Assembly: GCA_002937505.1 (NCBI GenBank)
Contig: PTJY01000008.1
Location: 1 to 49,808 of the forward strand
Length of the DNA stretch: 49,808 nucleotides
Source: Alphaproteobacteria bacterium MarineAlpha12_Bin1
GTDB lineage: Bacteria > Pseudomonadota > Alphaproteobacteria > UBA6615
Direction of reading: 5' to 3'
In this document: positions 9,324 through 18,738 of the stretch, in pieces
How positions within the stretch are numbered: position 1 is the first letter of the stretch
Layout: each line of letters begins with the position of its first letter
The notes under the pieces: model-generated
Told to the model about the DNA's origin: nothing
The model's database searches: none
What the model saw: the letters and a program-made list of their open reading frames with translations, nothing else
Translations under genes and position numbers: made by a program

Positions 9324-10325
9324 ATGAAAACATTGAAATATATAGCCTTGGGAGCGGCTGCTATAGGGGCAATTTCTTTAGCAAGCATCACCAGTCCAAG
9401 TATGGCTTCAGAACGAACCTTTATATCCATTGGCACTGGAGGACCAACCGGTGTTTATTTTGTAGTAGGAAATTCTGTTTGTAGAATGGTTCACAAAGAA
9501 GCTGCTGAGGGCCGAAAATCAGGCCGAAAGCATGGAATTAGATGCGCTGCACCTTCAACAGGTGGGTCCAATTATAATATAGGACAGATTGGAGCAGGGG
9601 AACTTGATTTCGGAGTAGCCCAATCTGATTGGCAGTTTCATGCTTCAAATGGAAGTAGTAAATGGAAAGGAAAAAAACAAACTAAACTAAGAGCTGTATT
9701 TTCTGTTCATCCTGAACCATTCCATATTATCGTTGGTAAAAACTCTGGTATAACAAGTTGGGGCGATTTAAAGGGTAAAAGGGTTAATATAGGTAATCCT
9801 GGGTCAGGCCAACGCGGAACTATGGAGGTGCTGATGGCAGCTCATGGGATTTCAACCTCGGATTTTAAGATTGCTACGGAACTCACTTCCTCAGAACAGT
9901 CCAAGGCACTTTGTGATGGAAAAATTGATGCATATGGGTACACAGTAGGTGTGCCGAATGCTGGAGTAGCAATTGCTACTGACGGATGTGGAGCTAAAAT
10001 AATTAATCTTAATTCAAAAGTAGAAGCAGGACTTGTTAACTCAAACCCATTCTATGCCTTTGCTACTATCAAAAAAGGCACCTACCAGACTACCACCAAG
10101 GATGTTACCACTTTTGGGGTAAAGGCCACTTTTGTTAGTAGTACTGACACTAGTGCAGATGTCGTATACGAAGTGGTTCGTGCAGTTTTTGAAAACCTTG
10201 ATTCCTTTCGTAAGTTGCATCCAGCTTTCGCACACTTAAGCCCTAAACAAATGATAAGTGATGGTCTTAGCGCTCCTCTTCATGATGGGGCTCTTCGTTA
10301 CTATAAGGAGAAGGGATGGAAGTAG
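9324..10325 (+). CDS. TAXI-family TRAP transporter substrate-binding protein
   Basis: A 333-residue periplasmic binding protein. Residues 1-28 form a signal peptide (basic start, hydrophobic core, probable cleavage after S-M-A). The mature part begins with the TAXI-family pattern I-S-I-G-T-G-G-P-T-G-V-Y-F, followed by V-A-Q-S-D-W-Q near residue 100. TAXI proteins deliver small carboxylates or amino acids to a fused TRAP membrane component, and the next gene encodes exactly that. AAGGA lies about 6 bases before the start. A strong hairpin separates it from the permease gene, so the binding protein is probably made in excess. Ligand unknown. Confidence 0.95.
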   Translation: MKTLKYIALGAAAIGAISLASITSPSMASERTFISIGTGGPTGVYFVVGNSVCRMVHKEAAEGRKSGRKHGIRCAAPSTGGSNYNIGQIGAGELDFGVAQSDWQFHASNGSSKWKGKKQTKLRAVFSVHPEPFHIIVGKNSGITSWGDLKGKRVNIGNPGSGQRGTMEVLMAAHGISTSDFKIATELTSSEQSKALCDGKIDAYGYTVGVPNAGVAIATDGCGAKIINLNSKVEAGLVNSNPFYAFATIKKGTYQTTTKDVTTFGVKATFVSSTDTSADVVYEVVRAVFENLDSFRKLHPAFAHLSPKQMISDGLSAPLHDGALRYYKEKGWK

Positions 10326-10348
10326 AATAAGATTTATCTAGTTTTCAT

Positions 10349-10390
10349 AACAGCTGGTGACTAACTGCGTCACCAGCTGTTTTTGTTTTA
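10349..10390 (+). terminator. Intra-operon hairpin terminator/attenuator
   Basis: A perfect 12-bp stem (10350-10361 ACAGCTGGTGAC with 10369-10380), extendable by one A:T pair, with a 7-base loop and followed by TTTTGTTTT. This is a textbook intrinsic terminator. It lies between the TRAP binding-protein stop (10325) and the permease start (10404). Partial read-through would give more binding protein than permease, and the stem would also protect the upstream mRNA 3' end. Confidence 0.9.
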
Positions 10391-10403
10391 GGGTACTTAT
10401 TCA

Positions 10404-12740
10404 ATGACACAGAAATTTGATGAGGTGGGTGTTTCGGAACGGCAATTAAGAGGATTTTACGCCTGGTTAGTTACGTTGGTGGCTCTATCTTGGTGTTTAT
10501 TTCAGCTGTGGATAGCATCACCGCTGCCATTCATTTTTGGATGGGGTATTCTAATTGATGTGCCCAAACGATCGATACATTTATGTTTCGCTCTGTTGTT
10601 GGCCTATTTGCTCTTTGGAGCTCGAAGGAATGTTCGTAATCATCATGTTCCGTCATTAGATTTTTTGCTAGGTCTTTTAGCAGTTGGTTGTACTCTTTAT
10701 ATCCCATTTTTTTATAAAGCGTTGGTTGAGCGACAAGGTATACTATTAGATTTATCATTGTTTGGGTTTATTTTTCCAGTTGAAGCACTAATTGGTGGCT
10801 GTGGAATTCTCTTATTGTTAGAAGCAACTCGTCGATCACTAGGCCTGCCATTGGTGATCGTGGCATCGGTTTTTTTGGTTTACTCTGTCTTTGGTCAATC
10901 AATGCCCGAACTGATTTCACACAAAGGTATGTCTCTAGAGCGACTGATAGGTTATCACTGGTTGGGTGGAGAGGCCATTTTTGGAATTCCTCTAGATGTT
11001 TCCGTTAGTTTTGTCTTCCTATTTGTTTTATTTGGTGCGCTACTGGAGCGAGCAGGTGCTGGCAAGTACTTCCTAGACCTCGCATTTGCTATGGTTGGTC
11101 GATATAGAGGAGGGCCGGCAAAAGCTGCAATACTTGCTTCGGGTATGACTGGAGCCATATCTGGTTCTTCGATAGCTAATGTTGTTACAACTGGAACGTT
11201 TACAATTCCGGTGATGCGTAAAATAGGGCTTCCCGCTGTTAAGGCTGGAGCTATAGAAGTTGCAGCGTCTACTAACGGTCAGCTAATGCCTCCAATTATG
11301 GGTGCTGCAGCCTTTATAATGGCTGAGTATATAGGGATAGGGTATTTTGCCGTTGTTAAGGCAGCTATCATTCCTGCGTTAATAAGCTATCTGGCGTTGC
11401 TGTATATTTCTCATTTGGAGTCATTAAAGCTAGGCCTTAAGGGGCTTCCAAGATCAGATATTCCACACTTATGGAGAACCTTTATCGGAGGCATCCATTT
11501 TCTTGTTCCTATTATCGTACTTATTTATCTTCTAATGTTTAAACGCTGGACGCCAGGTAGTGCAGTATTTTACTCGATCTTATTTCTTATGCTTACGATT
11601 TTAGTTCAAAGCGTTGTTTTTAATCTCAGACAAAAAGTAAATACCTTTGAAGCAGTTAAGAGAGGTTTTGCTGATATTTTGTCAGGAATGATTTCTGGAA
11701 CAAGAAATATGGTAACTATAGGCGTTGCTGTTGCATCAGCTGGCATAATAGTTGGAGCAGTATCTTCAACGGGCTTAAATAATGCGATGGTAGGTTTGGT
11801 AGAGGCAGTTGCCGGTAATAACATATATCTGTTACTTGGCCTAACTGCCTTACTTTGTTTGGTGCTGGGGATAGGATTACCAACAACAGCTAATTATTTA
11901 GTTGTTGCGTCTTTGTTGGCAGGTGTTTTAGTTGAACTTGGTAGTGCTTCTGGTCTTGTTCTGCCATTAATAGCTGTTCATTTATTTGTATTTTATTTTG
12001 GACTTATGGCGGATGATACACCTCCAGTTTGTCTTGCCGCTTATGCGGCTTCGGCTATTTCTCGAGCTGATCCGCTGAAAACGGGCGTACAAGCATTCAC
12101 TTATGATATGAGGACAGCAATTTTACCTTTCATATTTATTTTTAACCCTCAACTTCTTCTAATAAACGTAGATAATTGGTGGCATATTATAACTATTTTT
12201 TTTATTGCCCTAGTTGCAATACTTTGTTTTAGCTCGGCGACGCAAGGGTGGATGTTGGTTAGATTGCGTTGGTATGAAATCCTTGGCTTAATTTTGATTA
12301 CTTGGATGCTTTTTCTTCCCAACTCAGCGATGAACCGGATATATCCCGAATTTGCACCGGCCAGTCTCGATGAATTTTCAGAAGGTGATTTAGACTTAAA
12401 ACAGAATCAAAAATTACGGATACATATAACACGAGAAACAAATTATGGAGATCGCTATAAGCTTTATGTTTTTGAAGGAAATAAGATTCATGAAGGTGCT
12501 AAATCACTGGGTTTAAAACTAGAACCTGAACAGGATCGATTTGTTGTTGCAGGCTTGGATTTCATGGGGCCCGCTGAAAAAGTGGGAATTAATTTCTTTG
12601 ACTATGTTACTAGTGTTGACATTGAACAAATCAACAGGCCTGCAAAGGAACTAGTTTATATACCTGCTTTTTTATTGCTAATACTAATTATTTTAGGCCA
12701 AGTTAGACGTTTAAGAGTTTCGGGTCGTCAGGCTAAATAA
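10404..12740 (+). CDS. TRAP transporter fused permease (4TM/12TM) with C-terminal DUF3394
   Basis: A 778-residue integral membrane protein joining the small and large TRAP permease subunits, as is usual for TAXI systems. Many hydrophobic segments run from residue 20 to about 630. The large-subunit core has G-A-I-S-G-S-S-I-A-N near residues 250-259, N-G-Q-L-M-P-P-I-M-G soon after and L-G-I-G-L-P-T-T-A-N-Y near residue 490. From about residue 625 the sequence changes to a soluble segment flanked by hydrophobic stretches, matching the DUF3394 extension. It would import the ligand of the upstream binding protein using an ion gradient. Confidence 0.93.
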   Translation: MTQKFDEVGVSERQLRGFYAWLVTLVALSWCLFQLWIASPLPFIFGWGILIDVPKRSIHLCFALLLAYLLFGARRNVRNHHVPSLDFLLGLLAVGCTLYIPFFYKALVERQGILLDLSLFGFIFPVEALIGGCGILLLLEATRRSLGLPLVIVASVFLVYSVFGQSMPELISHKGMSLERLIGYHWLGGEAIFGIPLDVSVSFVFLFVLFGALLERAGAGKYFLDLAFAMVGRYRGGPAKAAILASGMTGAISGSSIANVVTTGTFTIPVMRKIGLPAVKAGAIEVAASTNGQLMPPIMGAAAFIMAEYIGIGYFAVVKAAIIPALISYLALLYISHLESLKLGLKGLPRSDIPHLWRTFIGGIHFLVPIIVLIYLLMFKRWTPGSAVFYSILFLMLTILVQSVVFNLRQKVNTFEAVKRGFADILSGMISGTRNMVTIGVAVASAGIIVGAVSSTGLNNAMVGLVEAVAGNNIYLLLGLTALLCLVLGIGLPTTANYLVVASLLAGVLVELGSASGLVLPLIAVHLFVFYFGLMADDTPPVCLAAYAASAISRADPLKTGVQAFTYDMRTAILPFIFIFNPQLLLINVDNWWHIITIFFIALVAILCFSSATQGWMLVRLRWYEILGLILITWMLFLPNSAMNRIYPEFAPASLDEFSEGDLDLKQNQKLRIHITRETNYGDRYKLYVFEGNKIHEGAKSLGLKLEPEQDRFVVAGLDFMGPAEKVGINFFDYVTSVDIEQINRPAKELVYIPAFLLLILIILGQVRRLRVSGRQAK

Positions 12741-12790
12741 ACGATTCGATTTTAAGGAAAAATCTCGCTTTAAACCAATCGTTCAAAAGT

Positions 12791-13651
12791 TTATGTTTTG
12801 GGTGTTCTAAATCGCAGAAAACATATAAAAATTAGTGAAGTGGCAAACATTATTAAACTATATGTGGCCGCAGGTATCATTACTGGGCTAGAACCCATTA
12901 ATAGAGTCGCCACAGCTATAGCTAAAGTGCCGTTCTGTAGACCACACTCAATAGATATAGCTATTTTCTGTTTGTATTTTGTGGATAAAGCGGATGCAAC
13001 TAAATAGGCGATAATCATCATTATAATGTTGAGTGCAAATGTTACTGCTCCGGCTTCAGCGAAGTATTCAACAATATTGTAGCGTTGCTGGTAAATAGCG
13101 CCTGCTAGAACTAACACAAACAATATAGCTGATATAAAACGTGTTGATCTTTCAATAGTTGCCACAAATTTATCGGCAAATTTTCTCAATAAAACACCTG
13201 CAATAACTGGTATTGTAACGATTAAAAAGATGCTAATTGCTATCCCAGTTACCGAAATCGAGTTAGCATTAGGTTTATCTATTAAATGATTGTATGAAAT
13301 TCCAACAATTAGAGGTATTGATATGACACTTAATAGGCTAATTACAGCTGTTAATGAAACTGATAGGGCAACATCTCCTCTGGCAAACAACGTTAAAATG
13401 TTGGATGTAACTCCTCCCGGGGCAGCAGCGATAATCATTACACCAAGAGCTATTTCTGGTCGCAATTCCCAGACGCTAATTAGAAAAAAAGCGACTAGTG
13501 GCAACAGAAATAATTGACATAGAACTCCAACGGCAAAGTCCTTAGGCATCTTTATAATTCTTGTAAAATCGGCAAATGTCAGACCTAAACCCAAAGAAAG
13601 CATAATGAATGCTAGTGCTAGCGGAAGGACGATATCAGTCATTATTCCCAT
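12791..13651 (-). CDS. Bile acid:sodium symporter (BASS) family transporter
   Basis: A 286-residue protein with about nine or ten hydrophobic segments. The N-terminal M-L-S-L-G-L-G-L and central A-A-A-P-G-G-V-T-S-N motifs are characteristic of the BASS/SBF fold. E-C-G-L-Q-N-G-T-L-A near residue 235 supplies a conserved crossover segment with the family's polar residues. Members import organic anions such as bile acids, pyruvate or 2-oxo acids with sodium. It faces the TRAP permease gene convergently with a 50-base gap. Substrate unknown. Confidence 0.88.
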   Translation of the reverse strand: MGIMTDIVLPLALAFIMLSLGLGLTFADFTRIIKMPKDFAVGVLCQLFLLPLVAFFLISVWELRPEIALGVMIIAAAPGGVTSNILTLFARGDVALSVSLTAVISLLSVISIPLIVGISYNHLIDKPNANSISVTGIAISIFLIVTIPVIAGVLLRKFADKFVATIERSTRFISAILFVLVLAGAIYQQRYNIVEYFAEAGAVTFALNIIMMIIAYLVASALSTKYKQKIAISIECGLQNGTLAIAVATLLMGSSPVMIPAATYSLIMFATSLIFICFLRFRTPKT

Positions 13652-13836
13652 TAGGGCTCTCCAAATTTAAAATGAGAAAAAAATTATGTAACTAAATATA
13701 TAGACATGTGATTTGAACTGCTATTTCAAAAAAATTGTTTAGGTGCGGATACCAAGTTCCGATCACAATTGGTTGATCTATTATTTTTGAATTATATTCA
13801 AGTTTTATACGCTAAATCTATTTGTTTTTTATAAAT

Positions 13837-14280
13837 TTAATCTTTCATCATTTCTATTTGTCTCATTGGCATAGCGTCGATTATCTCAAATAGCAATGAA
13901 TTTGGTATAGCTTTAAGGGATCTATGTTTTTCTGAGCCGTCTTTTCCTATAAGGACCACTAAATATTTATCAGGATTGCTAGGGAACGTTTTAATTAACT
14001 CTGATGCATTAACTTCATGAGTTAACTTACCGTTTATCTTTACTTTAAGATCAGGGTTGATTTCAATAAACAAAAGATCTCGCTCAGCCCATTGTCTAGT
14101 TGCTCTCTCATAGTTTTTGTTTTGCGTGTTTGATGCACTGGACTCCAATTTTGATGCAAAAGATATTACCACCCTGTTTTTCCACAACACCTCTTCTAGG
14201 AAAGAGGGAGAATGATTTGCTTTGGACGTGCCTATCATCATTATAAATATTAAAAAAATTAAGAATTTAATATCAAACAT
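13837..14280 (-). CDS. DUF4174-family exported protein
   Basis: A 147-residue protein with an N-terminal signal peptide (hydrophobic residues 5-17, probable cleavage after S-K-A near residue 21). The mature part shows the DUF4174 pattern: W-K-N-R-V-V-I-S-F-A near the start, a central strand R-D-L-L-F-I-E-I, then V-V-L-I-G-K-D-G followed by the C-terminal D-A-M-P-M-R-Q-I-E-M. The family is common in alphaproteobacteria and has a thioredoxin-like outline without redox cysteines; its function is unknown. No neighbour suggests a role. Confidence 0.8.
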   Translation of the reverse strand: MFDIKFLIFLIFIMMIGTSKANHSPSFLEEVLWKNRVVISFASKLESSASNTQNKNYERATRQWAERDLLFIEINPDLKVKINGKLTHEVNASELIKTFPSNPDKYLVVLIGKDGSEKHRSLKAIPNSLLFEIIDAMPMRQIEMMKD

Positions 14281-14434
14281 CGACAGTTTCTTTTCTGTAT
14301 TATTGAGGCGTTTTGTTGGCAGTTATAGATGTCCTTTTAAAATTAAATCCTACTTAGAGAGATTAGAGCAGACATTCCTTGCCGTTTAAGTTTCAATTAA
14401 CTTCAAGAAAAGTTAGAAGTTGATAATTAGGATG

Positions 14435-15601
14435 TCAACTTTTAGATCGGTAACTCTCCAGCTCAGCCCTGCGAACTATTGCCCAACGATATTGATCAGG
14501 CCAAAGTTCAAAAGGGTTATCAACATTCATATGATCAGCAGCATGCACCGTCCAAAATGGATCGTGCATTAGTTCTCTTCCCAATGCAATTAGGTCAGCT
14601 CTTTGATTTTGTAGTATATCCTCTGCTTGTTCGGGATATATAATTCGACCAACAGCCATAGTTAAAACGTCTACTTCGTTCCGTATTTTGTTAGAATAGG
14701 GGACCTGGAATCCCAGTGGTCGGTCACTGGATGACTTCATCGGTGTGCCATCGTCATTAGTTCTAAAAGCTGGTGCGCTAGTTATGCCTCCCGCAGAACA
14801 ATCGATTACATCAACTCCTCTTTTTTTGAGCTCTTTTGATAAAATGATTGAATCTTCTATTTCCCACCCATTTCCATCTACTGCGGATATTCTAAAAAAT
14901 AGAGGTAAGTTATCAGGCCAGTTTGTTCGAACGGCTTCTGTGACTTCAAGAGCAAAACGCATTCTTCCTTTTAGATCTCCGCCATACTGATCATTTCTTA
15001 AGTTAGTAATTTTAGATAAAAAGCTGTGTATGAGATAGCCATGTGCCCCGTGAATTTCTAAGACCTTAAATCCTGCTCTAGCTGCTCGATGTGCGCTAGA
15101 AGCAAAGGACAAGATTACCTCATTAATCTCTTCTTCACTAAGTGCTAATGGTGTATGCCAGCCTTCACCAAGAGGTAGCTCGCTTGGGGCTACAGTCATC
15201 CATCCAGATCCACTCCAAGTTTCCATATTGTCATTTATTGGAACTCCGCCTGCCCATGGAGGGGTAGCAGAACCTTTTCGTCCCGCGTGAGCGATTTGGA
15301 TGCCGGGAACAGACCCCATGGAGCTAATAAATTCGGTGATAGGAGCTAATGCATCAGCCTGCTCATCGGTCCAAATTCCGAGACATCCAGGAGTGATCCT
15401 TCCTCTAGATTCTACGGCAGTAGCCTCGGTAAATACCAGTCCCACTCCTCCTCGTGCAAAGGTGCTAAGATGAGCAAACTGCCAGTTTGAAGCAACTCCT
15501 TCTATGGCTGAGTACATGCAGAGAGGAGAAAGAACAACTCTATTTCTTAATACCACTTCGCGGATTTTCAGGGGTGCAAAGAGTAATGTTTTACTTATCA
15601 T
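14435..15601 (-). CDS. Old Yellow Enzyme family NADH:flavin oxidoreductase (YqjM-like)
   Basis: A 388-residue TIM-barrel FMN enzyme. L-S-P-L-C-M-Y at residues 24-30 places C28 where YqjM-type ene-reductases have their flavin-tuning cysteine. Q-I-A-H-A-G-R-K-G near residue 100, E-I-H-G-A-H-G-Y-L near residue 185 and the phosphate-binding A-L-G-R-E-L near residue 350 complete the pattern. It would reduce activated C=C bonds using NAD(P)H, or act as a dienoyl or xenobiotic reductase. The ATG at 15601 begins M-I-S-K-T. It is divergent from the cupredoxin-like gene. Confidence 0.92.
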   Translation of the reverse strand: MISKTLLFAPLKIREVVLRNRVVLSPLCMYSAIEGVASNWQFAHLSTFARGGVGLVFTEATAVESRGRITPGCLGIWTDEQADALAPITEFISSMGSVPGIQIAHAGRKGSATPPWAGGVPINDNMETWSGSGWMTVAPSELPLGEGWHTPLALSEEEINEVILSFASSAHRAARAGFKVLEIHGAHGYLIHSFLSKITNLRNDQYGGDLKGRMRFALEVTEAVRTNWPDNLPLFFRISAVDGNGWEIEDSIILSKELKKRGVDVIDCSAGGITSAPAFRTNDDGTPMKSSSDRPLGFQVPYSNKIRNEVDVLTMAVGRIIYPEQAEDILQNQRADLIALGRELMHDPFWTVHAADHMNVDNPFELWPDQYRWAIVRRAELESYRSKS

Positions 15602-15746
15602 GACTAATAAATATTTTCATATCATTTAAAATTATAGTGGCAATAGGCCGCAGAAATATATTTTAAAATAAATAATGGTAATTTTATACTAGAAAATAAT
15701 TAAACCACCAATATTACTTTGCAGCGAGGTTGTTGAGATAGACAAA

Positions 15747-16136
15747 ATGCATAACTTAAAAAAAATTCCAGTTATCTTCTTTTGTTATTTTTCCTTTATA
15801 TTTTTAATGGTTCCGACTTCTTTTTCGAGTGGAAATCAGATCTTTAATATCGAAATCGTGAATCAGATTGCTACAGGCGCAAAGGTAGAAAAATCTGGTG
15901 GTTTAGGAGTTATTCGAGTTAGCAAGGGTGATCTTGTAAAAATATATTGGAAAAGTGATCAAAAAACTGATCTCCATTTGCATGGTTATAATATTAAAAC
16001 AAAATTATCGGCTACGGGTAACTCATTAATGGTTATAGAAGCGAAAGCTACTGGAAGATTTTCTATAGAGGCTCATGGCTTTGGTGATAGCCATAAACAT
16101 AAAACACTAATATATTTAGAAGTCTTGCCTCGTTAA
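15747..16136 (+). CDS. Exported cupredoxin-like small protein
   Basis: A 129-residue protein with a signal peptide (hydrophobic residues 8-24, cleavage near S-F-S-S) and a compact beta-rich mature domain. Histidines cluster in D-L-H-L-H-G-Y (H77, H79) and in I-E-A-H-G-F-G-D-S-H-K-H (H110, H116, H118), ending in Y-L-E-V. This resembles cupredoxin-fold proteins without the classical blue-copper cysteine, so metal binding is plausible but not shown. The gene ends 38 bases before the fenitrothion-hydrolase-like membrane protein gene, indicating an operon and perhaps a joint function at the periplasmic face. Confidence 0.65.
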   Translation: MHNLKKIPVIFFCYFSFIFLMVPTSFSSGNQIFNIEIVNQIATGAKVEKSGGLGVIRVSKGDLVKIYWKSDQKTDLHLHGYNIKTKLSATGNSLMVIEAKATGRFSIEAHGFGDSHKHKTLIYLEVLPR

Positions 16137-16174
16137 TTTTCTGGATATCACAATTATTAGGTAATTAATAAAAT

Positions 16175-17773
16175 ATGATACGACATTTAGTTTTACTTGC
16201 TTTGGCCTCTTCTTTATTTTTTAGCTTAAATATGCAGCCGGTTGAAGCTCATGCTTTTGCGCAAAGATATGATTTGCCAATTCCATTATGGCTTTATTTG
16301 CTTGCCGCTGGTCTAACAGTGTTTGTCTCTTTCTTTGTGATAGTTATTTTTGTAACTAAACACGAAAAAAATGATGGCCCCATTATCGAACTGCTGGATA
16401 ACGGGGTAGGCCGTGTATTTGTTAATCCCTATTTTTTGAGTTTACTGCGTTTTTCATCGGTCATGTTTTTTTTGTTGGCTATATCTGCAGGTCTATTTGG
16501 TGTTCAAAATATAGAAAAAAACTTACTTCCTACAACGGTTTGGGTTATTTGGTGGGTTGGTTTTGCTTTTTTAAGCGCCATTATTGGTGATTTATGGTAC
16601 CTATTAAACCCTTGGCGGATAATCGCTGAATGGGTGTCTACTGCTTTTCCCAAATTAAGAAATCACAACACTAGAGACAGATTTAGTTTTCAATTCAGCA
16701 ACCATATTTGGTTCGCAGTTGTGATATTTATAGGCTTTGCTTGGGCTGAACTTGTTTGGCCAGATAGGGCTGTTCCAAAGAGTTTAGCAATTGCTGTAAC
16801 GCTATATAGTTTGATCACTTGGATCGGTATGTACTTTATGGGAATTGACAATTGGCTTCGTCGAGGAGAGGCCTTTACAATTCTATACGGCTTGTTTGCG
16901 AGATTTTCTCGTACCGAACTAGTGGTTATCAGTTCTGATTACTGTTCAATATGTAATTCATCTGACTGCCATGGAAATATAGGAGGGACTTGTACTGACT
17001 GTTACTCCTGTTTTCGAAGGTCAAAAGCTAAGCATCGAAGAATTTTTTTGCGTCCTTATGGTGCCGGACTGTTAAACAGCGGGCCCGTGACTATCTCGAC
17101 AATGGTGTTCGTTATACTCGTTCTTTCTACTGTTAGTTTTGATGGCTTTGCAGATACACCCACTTGGCAACTAATTTTTTCTAGTCTACTTAAGTTTCCA
17201 ATAATAACAAATCTAACCGAATTTTTAGACTTGAATAATTCCATCACAATTATTTCGACGATAGGAATTGCGGCTACTCCAATTATCTTTTTTCTGATTT
17301 ATTTTTTCTTTTGTTCTATTGTTTCAGTTATTGTTAGAAGCGCTGATAAAGGCCATTTGCCGAGTGACTCGAAGCAATTAAGAACAATAGATATTGCCTG
17401 TGTTTTTGTTTTCACGTTGGTACCTATAGCGATAGCCTATCATCTGGCACACTTTTTAAGTTTTTTATTAATATACGGTCAACAAATCATACCTCTTATT
17501 TCGGACCCGTTTGGTTATGGATGGAATCTTCTAGGAACTGCTACATATGAAGTTGACATAGCGATAGTTGGGGCTGAGTTTGCATGGTATACTGCAGTTT
17601 TAGCCATCGTTGTTGGACATGTTGTAGCCGTGTACTTGTCACATATTATGGCTCTTCGAGTTTTTTCTAGTAGAGAAATTGCAATTCGTACTCAATATCC
17701 GCTTCTTGTTTTAATGATATTTTATACAGTTATGAGCTTGTGGATTTTAGCGCAGCCAATAGTTGAGCTCTAA
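16175..17773 (+). CDS. Fenitrothion-hydrolase-like (FedA/B-type) polytopic membrane protein
   Basis: A 532-residue protein with an N-terminal signal/anchor segment and about ten further hydrophobic segments. The sequence after V-E-A at residues 23-25 starts H-A-F-A-Q-R-Y-D-L-P-I-P-L-W, a signature I associate with proteins annotated as fenitrothion hydrolase. Later matches include L-R-P-Y-G-A-G-L-L and Y-H-L-A-H-F-L-S-F-L-L. Cleavage after A25 would leave an N-terminal histidine. A loop at residues 257-279 has six cysteines (C257, C260, C265, C273, C276, C279). The physiological role of the family is unclear. It probably forms an operon with the preceding cupredoxin-like gene. Confidence 0.7.
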   Translation: MIRHLVLLALASSLFFSLNMQPVEAHAFAQRYDLPIPLWLYLLAAGLTVFVSFFVIVIFVTKHEKNDGPIIELLDNGVGRVFVNPYFLSLLRFSSVMFFLLAISAGLFGVQNIEKNLLPTTVWVIWWVGFAFLSAIIGDLWYLLNPWRIIAEWVSTAFPKLRNHNTRDRFSFQFSNHIWFAVVIFIGFAWAELVWPDRAVPKSLAIAVTLYSLITWIGMYFMGIDNWLRRGEAFTILYGLFARFSRTELVVISSDYCSICNSSDCHGNIGGTCTDCYSCFRRSKAKHRRIFLRPYGAGLLNSGPVTISTMVFVILVLSTVSFDGFADTPTWQLIFSSLLKFPIITNLTEFLDLNNSITIISTIGIAATPIIFFLIYFFFCSIVSVIVRSADKGHLPSDSKQLRTIDIACVFVFTLVPIAIAYHLAHFLSFLLIYGQQIIPLISDPFGYGWNLLGTATYEVDIAIVGAEFAWYTAVLAIVVGHVVAVYLSHIMALRVFSSREIAIRTQYPLLVLMIFYTVMSLWILAQPIVEL

Positions 17774-17808
17774 CTTAGAATTAATCAAAAACTTTAAGGC
17801 TTCGTATA

Positions 17809-18693
17809 ATGACTGATATAGCTGATCTACCTTTTTCTCCACGGATAGATAGAACATATCCAGAACCGAAATTAAAGCTTCCGTCGGGGGCTTGTGATTG
17901 TCACTTTCATTTTATCGGACCACAAAATCAATTTCCCCTGGCTCCTGATAGGCCCTTTGGTCATCTACAGTTTGAGGACACATCATTCGGAGATTGGGAG
18001 CTAATGCAGAAAGGTCTTGGTTTATCGAGAGGTCTACATGTTCAATCGATGATGTATGGTCGAAACTATGAACTACCACTTCATGCAGCATGCCGCTATC
18101 CAGATCGTATAAAAACAGTTGTAATTATGCCATGGCCTGAGATAACTGACCGTGAGTTAGGTATTCTCACTGACTCTGGTGTTGTTGGAGTCCGTATTTC
18201 ATGGATGACTGAAAGTCAAGTCAACCATAAGATGATCGACAGATTGCACGATTTTGGCTGGGCTATGCATTATTTAATACCTATGGCTGAGTTGAATAAA
18301 GAGTGGGAAGATATGATTTTACATTCACCAGGGAACTTTGTTTTAGAACATAATGGGGTGCCACCAGTTGAAAAGGGAGCTGAGAGTGAAGAATTTAATT
18401 TTGTGCTAAGATGCCTAGAAACAGATCGCTGCTGGGTAAAGCTGTCTCCACGATTTTCTGCCCAAGAAGATTTTCCATTTGATGACACTGATCCATTTGT
18501 CCATAAATTGGTTGAGTTGGCTCCTCATCGTCTCCTATGGGGTTCAGATTGGCCTCATCCACAATATTTTAAGCCAATGCCAAACGATGTTTCTTTATTG
18601 GATATGATGTTAAGCTGGGTTCCAGATGCTGAAACTCGTAAAATGATATTTGTAACAAACCCTGAAGAGCTATTTGGATTTACTTCTTCGTAA
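17809..18693 (+). CDS. Amidohydrolase 2 family protein (PDC-hydrolase-like)
   Basis: A 294-residue TIM-barrel metal-dependent hydrolase. The N-terminal strand motif A-C-D-C-H-F-H-F near residues 28-35 gives the H-x-H pair, and L-L-W-G-S-D-W-P-H-P near residue 243 gives the late aspartate. This layout matches the amidohydrolase-related 2 family containing 2-pyrone-4,6-dicarboxylate lactonase (LigI) and related lactonases and decarboxylases. It starts 35 bases after the membrane protein gene and is followed by a GST, consistent with breakdown of an aromatic or lactone compound. The precise substrate is not evident. Confidence 0.85.
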   Translation: MTDIADLPFSPRIDRTYPEPKLKLPSGACDCHFHFIGPQNQFPLAPDRPFGHLQFEDTSFGDWELMQKGLGLSRGLHVQSMMYGRNYELPLHAACRYPDRIKTVVIMPWPEITDRELGILTDSGVVGVRISWMTESQVNHKMIDRLHDFGWAMHYLIPMAELNKEWEDMILHSPGNFVLEHNGVPPVEKGAESEEFNFVLRCLETDRCWVKLSPRFSAQEDFPFDDTDPFVHKLVELAPHRLLWGSDWPHPQYFKPMPNDVSLLDMMLSWVPDAETRKMIFVTNPEELFGFTSS

Positions 18694-18738
18694 AGAACAA
18701 AACTTCATTCAAAGTGACGAAAATTAGAGGATAGTATT

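Noticed and set aside
12741-12790. Possible terminator between the TRAP permease and BASS genes
   Set aside because: The AACGATT/AATCGTT arms are nearly 30 bases apart and the inner pairing is weak and AT-only, so it was not called.
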